A DNA stretch of 42,243 nt from Scenedesmus sp. ARA3 (Eukaryota; Chlorophyta; Chlorophyceae; Sphaeropleales; Scenedesmaceae), in the NCBI GenBank assembly GCA_004335835.1, contig RWJK01000545.1, forward strand, positions 1 to 42,243. Direction: 5' to 3'. Below the pieces are notes generated by a model. The model saw only the letters and a program-made list of their open reading frames with translations. It ran no database searches and was not told the DNA's origin. The position numbers and the translations under genes are program-made. Shown here piece after piece: positions 38,412-42,243 of this stretch (positions are counted from its first letter, which is position 1; every line of letters starts with the position of its first letter).

Positions 38412-40431
38412 TTATGACACGCTCCAATGTGAGCCCTGCATGTCCCCTGGTACTTGGTGGTCCTTGGGTACAGGGCGGGCCTCATACACTGCCTCCACTG
38501 CCCGCCGCTGGCGCTGCAGTGCACGCAACAACAACAGGAATGGAAATAAGACGCAATCCAGCACAACCCGGTGGCAATCATTGCCATCGCCGTGGCCATC
38601 ATTAAATGATGGCATAATGTCGCTGCTGCTGTTGCAAGCTGCATGTGACTGAATGCAGCGGCTGCTGCAGGCAAATGTGCAACACACTGCAATTGGTGCC
38701 TGCTGCCGCACCTCAGAGTACTCCCCCTTGAGCCCCACAAAGTGGATTTCGCACTGCTCTGCCCCAAAAGTTCCAGTAAAGTGCAGGTCCAGCGAGTGCA
38801 CGCCGCTGAACTTGGCAACCCTGCAGGCGCAACAGAACCAAAATATTTGTGTTACATAACACACTCGTGCACGGTGCAGCTTGACTGCGTGTGGTTGCAG
38901 GACACCACATGCTGAACTTGGCGCCCCTGCAGATGCAGCACCACCAGACACAACTCATGCAGGCAAGGTGCAGCTTCACTGTGGCATGCGGTTGCACAGC
39001 ATAGATTGAGCTTGGAAACCCTGCAGACACAGCGTCACCAAACATTACATGTTTTGGCACGATGCAGCTGGACTGCGGCATGCAGTTGCAGCACAGCACA
39101 GGCTGAACTAGGACCCTCAATTCCGCCAAGTTGCCATCCTGCACTATGTATATACATATACAGGGAAGTATATAACAACCCTAAAGATGCAGCACCACCA
39201 CAGCAAGCCTCGCTGCCTGGGCTACTCCAGGCGAAGGCGAGCCATACGCATCAAAATCGCCGTCCCAAAACAAGAGATAATGAAAGGTAAAACATGCCAA
39301 ACAGCACAAAACCACAAGCTGTAGACTTGTTTTGCTCACTGTGTGGGGTACTCCAGGCTGCCGTCGTTGTCCTGCTGCAGGTCCCACTCCTGCAGGGGGG
39401 CCATGCTGGAGATGCTGGCAAAGTCCAGGTCATCGCGGTTGATGAAGCTGCAGGGCATGCACGGATGTCGCACTGAGGGAGAGCTTCCAGCTGAAAAGAA
39501 CAGCGCGACTCAGGAATAAGGAAGGACACAAGTCAGGCTGGGAACATCATGCATTTGCTTTTGACAATTTGACGCGCATTTGCTGCCGTGTTCTGTGGCG
39601 GATGTGTGGCATGCGCGATGTGTGGCACACTGCTGCTGCCTCCGCTTTTAATACACAAATTTCAAAGCTGGCAGGGCTGCTGCTCACGCGCGCATCTTGC
39701 TGGGTGCTGAGCCTCCGCTGCCGCCTATGACGCAGATTGCCTTCAGCTTCACTGCCCCGCCAAACCTGCAACACAGCAACAGGTGCAGCACAGCAGCACG
39801 TCAGGCATGCACAATGACCACCTGGGCAAGCGCTCTTACACTGGAGTTTGGCATGCGCAGCCGTGAAACATTGCAGAAGGAGATGCACATAGCTGCTGCA
39901 ATTGACCGCATGTGGGTCGGTAGATAGCCAGGCTGATTGTGCACTGCTGTGCTTGCAGCAGCACTACTGCTGGCAGAAGCAGTACAAACAAGCATACATG
40001 CATTGCCGCAACTCTACATCCACGCGGACTCAAGCCCTTACTCTCCTTAATCGACAAGCTGCTGTAAATTTGCGCTAATCGCAACCACAGTCTCTCACGG
40101 GATGTGCAGCAGCAACTCGGCATCGTCAGGGTCACTCCGCAGCGGGTTGTCTGTTGCCTGCGTCCTCTGCGCCCAGGCTTTGAATACGTTCTTGCAGGAG
40201 CCATCCACGTCTTCGTTTAAGCACCTGATCTGCGGACACGGAAGCACGGCAGTGCCAGGGTTGTGCAGCAGCAGTAGTGCACAGGCAAGCAAATCTAGTG
40301 CATGGCCAATTGCTCTCCAGTCACTTGCTTACGTGCAGCTGGTCTATGTGCTTGTAAAGCGAGTAGGCTGGACCGCAGTCAGCTGCTTCACAGTCGTGAT
40401 CATGTGAGCAACATGCTCCTGTTGGCGGCAT
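38412..40431 (-). CDS. PITH-domain protein (PITHD1-like), 6 exons
   Basis: Minus-strand exons 40333-40431, 40099-40229, 39688-39765, 39340-39447, 38712-38820 and 38412-38513 join in phase to about 208 residues, close to the roughly 210 of animal PITHD1. Landmarks in order: a His/Cys-rich start (CCSHDHDCEAADC), YSLYKHIDQLHIRCLNEDV, VFKAWAQR, DPDDAELLLHIPF, AVKLKAICVIGG, APSKMRAFINRDDLDF, LEYPTQVAKFSGVHSLDLHF, then EIHFVGLKGEYSE and YEARPVPKDHQV. The PITH domain is a beta-sandwich shared with TXNL1, where it binds the proteasome; free-standing PITHD1 has a less clear role. The second residue set (HDHDC) may bind metal, which is inference. Its start is 737 bases from that of URM1, in divergent orientation. 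Confidence 0.9.
38804..39120 (-). repeat. Three partial copies of PITHD1 exon 5 5' end with acceptor
   Basis: The acceptor and first bases of exon 5 (real junction at 38820/38821, encoding VAKFSG) recur upstream in the gene sense at about 38911-38932, 39005-39026 and 39101-39118. Spacing is about 94-105 bp. The first two keep CTGCAG; the third is decayed. Intron parts (TGCAGCTT..ACTG..GTGGCATGC-like blocks) repeat with the same period. Confidence 0.85.
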
Positions 40432-41168
40432 GATTTGATAGAGGACTGCAGCAGGTGGTGCTGGTGCTGGTGCTGGTACTGGTACTGGCACAGCCGGTGC
40501 TTATGCTGGCGTTGTGAAGGTAATCAGCCACGTGTTAATCTCGTCAAGTCAGGTTTGTGCTTGTCTCCTGTTGCGCAAGCATACCATGCGCTGGCGGAGC
40601 AGGGTTTGCTGGACAGCCTGAAACCCTTGAACTGCCAGGACCTAACTTGCCAGTCCTTCTACAGCTGGTGCCAAGACAGCAATAAAAAAATGTCACCAAC
40701 AATGCCGACTGTGCATGCGTGCTACAGTCGTAAGCCATAACATGGCATTGCTTGATCCAGCAATGGCGGTACTTTGTCCGGCTCGGTAGTGTCCGGTGGT
40801 CCGTCTCAGGAGTAAGTTATCTTAGTGCAGGTCAAACCTCCTCAGGACCCCTTTCAAGCACACTCGCCAAATTTTTGGACACTACCGAGTAAAAATTGTA
40901 GCTAAGAAGCTCAAAATCATTGAAACCATTGAATATTGAAGGCAATACCTTCCAAAACCCCAAGCAGAAAGCTTGGACAATTGTGACAGCTTGGCCATGC
41001 CACATAGCCTGTACTAGACGTACTGCTCAGCAAAAACGAAGACGTTGTTACTGGCAAAGTATTTTACACAGTTGCAGTGGTCTGTCGCGCCACGATAGTC
41101 ACCACAGCTGCAACGAGTCGCACTTGAGTCGTTCGCCCATCAGAAAAACAGCATCATTCCGTCGCTAT
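40432..41168. promoter_or_regulatory. Divergent promoter region of PITHD1-like gene and URM1
   Basis: The 737 bases between the two divergent starts must hold both promoters. A short CTGGTG/CTGGTA repeat lies at about 40455-40488. A small inverted-repeat element at 40782-40889 sits inside. I see no confident TATA box. Confidence 0.45.
40782..40889. mobile_element. Possible MITE-like element with 13-bp inverted ends
   Basis: CTCGGTAGTGTCC at 40782-40794 is the exact reverse complement of GGACACTACCGAG at 40877-40889. The 108-bp interval has no coding capacity. I cannot identify a target-site duplication, so a transposon origin is only suggested by the paired ends. Confidence 0.4.
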
Positions 41169-41791
41169 ATGAAACTCAAGATAGAATTCAGGTGCCTCGT
41201 GGTCGAGAACCGTGGCTCAATAAGCGAATAGAGGATGGGTGCTGTCACTGCTGCTGCTGCTGCTGCTGGTGCTGAATCTGTGCATCTTGTGGCTGCTGCT
41301 GCAGTGGCGGGCTGGAGCTGCTCTTCGGCAACCAAAAGGAGTACGCAGTAGACGTCCCATGCAGTGAGCAGGTGGGCAGTGTGTCTGCAAAAACAGTACC
41401 TGCTACTGCCGCTCCTCCTACTTGACGCAGTTGCTGCTGCTGCTGCTGCTGCTGCTGATGCTGATGCTGCTGCTGCTGATGCTGATGCTGCTGCTGCTGC
41501 TCCATGGCATGCCGCATCCCTTCCAGAATCGAGGCAGCTGAGCAGAACCAACAACACTGAGTGTGTATCGCCTGAAATCATGCATGCTGCTTTTTGCTCG
41601 ACTCTAGCTGCACTCCTGTGATTTATCACGTGCTCCATTTCTTCTTCTGAGTGACCCTGCGTGCATCTGCAATGTATGCCTTCCTGCAACTGCTGCACAC
41701 CTCAGCAGCTGACAGTAGGAAAGCTGCTGCCATGGACGCGAGACCAGCTGCTGAAAGATAGGCCTGAGCTCTTCATGAAGGGCGACTCAGT
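41169..41791 (+). CDS. URM1: URM1 ubiquitin-related modifier, first three exons (3' part outside window)
   Basis: Exons 41169-41191 (only 23 bases), 41305-41371 and 41706-41791 join in phase: MKLKIEF, a Ser codon split as AG/T, then GGLELLFGNQKEYAVDV, then LLPWTRDQLLKDRPELFMKG and DSV. This matches the first ~60 of about 100 residues of URM1 (GGxELLF, LLKERPELF, GDSVRPG in the family). URM1 is a sulphur carrier that, activated by an MOCS3/Uba4-type enzyme through a C-terminal Gly-Gly, supplies sulphur for thiolation of wobble uridine in tRNA and can be conjugated to proteins. The expected RPGILVLVND, DWEL and GG end are not found up to the window's end, so they must lie beyond. Exon 2 has two candidate donors; GTGGGC at 41372 is the one that keeps phase. 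Confidence 0.9.
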
Positions 41792-42243
41792 GTGAGCAAA
41801 TACGTGCCAGCAGGGCACAGCTATACAATCAAACCAGCATGCCATAAGCACACATGCAGCCACGAGATTGCAGAACAGCAGTTGCCCAATGATGGCTCAA
41901 TGCCCGAAGCAAACTGCACAGCACAGCAAGATACTGCAAAAGGTTGCTGTATGTGTTTTCTTGGTGAACAGCCTGCGTTGCACGGCCGTCTGCACGCAAG
42001 TGGACTAGCGTGTTAAAGCGTGTGCAGCAACAGCGCAGCGCATCAACACAGCCCAACATCACCATGCATAGTCACAGCAGGCCATGTGTCAACACAGCAC
42101 AGCACAACGGCACCCTGCCACACATCAAAACAGCACAGCAGAGCGCAGCACAGCACAGCACAGCTCAGCACAGCACAGCTCAGCACAGCACAGCACAGCA
42201 CAGCACAGCACAGCACAGCACAGCACAGCACAGCACAGCACAG
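41792..42243 (+). other. Start of URM1 intron 3
   Basis: It begins with donor GTGAGC and shows no URM1-like coding sequence. It runs into the CAGCA satellite at the window's edge. Confidence 0.7.
42131..42243. repeat. CAGCA pentanucleotide satellite
   Basis: About 113 bases of CAGCA units with a few variants (CAGCT, GAGCG) run to the end of the window, where the unit becomes perfect. The true length is unknown because the window ends inside it. Confidence 0.97.

Noticed and set aside
41165..41698. 177-codon Ala-rich minus-strand frame and the overlapping poly-Gln frame at 41245-41517
   Set aside because: Both are readings of the CTG run in URM1 intron 2 and exon 2 on the opposite strand; the URM1 exon chain explains the region.
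42043..42231. Open frame of repeated Cys/Ala/Val/Leu
   Set aside because: It is the CAGCA satellite translated on the minus strand.

Overview
The window is nuclear DNA of an intron-rich green alga, most likely a core chlorophyte of the Chlorophyceae. This rests on plant/algal gene versions (PEX22, a SECRET AGENT-type O-GlcNAc transferase, an R2R3-MYB factor), many short phase-consistent GT-AG introns, pervasive CAG/CTG triplet runs that become poly-Gln, poly-Ser and poly-Ala in proteins, and TGTAA motifs shortly after some stop codons. The genus cannot be settled from sequence alone. Exons were joined by hand from GT-AG sites, reading phase and recalled family sequences. No alignment was run.

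Layout. 1-3120: a tRNA-Lys(CUU) on the minus strand, a 170-bp-period duplication beside it, otherwise no gene. 3121-6483 (minus): a 9-exon CCDC6-like coiled-coil protein. 7400-8493 (plus): PEX22, divergent from the CCDC6-like gene. 10205-14397 (plus): a 6-exon R2R3-MYB transcription factor of about 952 residues. 14398-17572: no recognisable gene. 17573-23169 (plus): 10-exon N-myristoyltransferase. 24289-32586 (plus): 13-exon O-GlcNAc transferase (SEC type, about 1014 residues). 32587-38411: no separate gene, but a possible alternative last exon of SEC lies at 32655-32834. 38412-40431 (minus): 6-exon PITH-domain protein. 41169 to beyond the window (plus): the first three exons of URM1, divergent from the PITH gene, running into an intron that ends in a CAGCA satellite. 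These are unrelated housekeeping genes: peroxisomal receptor recycling, lipid and sugar modification of proteins, tRNA thiolation/urmylation, and transcription.

The most unusual signal is architectural. In four of the six complete protein genes (CCDC6-like, NMT, SEC, PITHD1), introns contain tandem, partial copies of the neighbouring exon that include the splice site. Copies of an exon's 3' end (with donor) lie downstream of that exon; copies of an exon's 5' end (with acceptor) lie upstream of it. Periods are mostly about 95-150 bp, and arrays reach six or seven copies. Many copies are dead, but several differ from the real exon only or mostly at synonymous sites. Two (before SEC exons 9 and 11) are in frame and stop-free through to the real exon, so use of the outer acceptor would add 53 or 54 residues to the catalytic region. 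One makes a phase-compatible alternative last exon. This looks like an ongoing mechanism of intron growth and possible isoform creation by junction-spanning tandem duplication.
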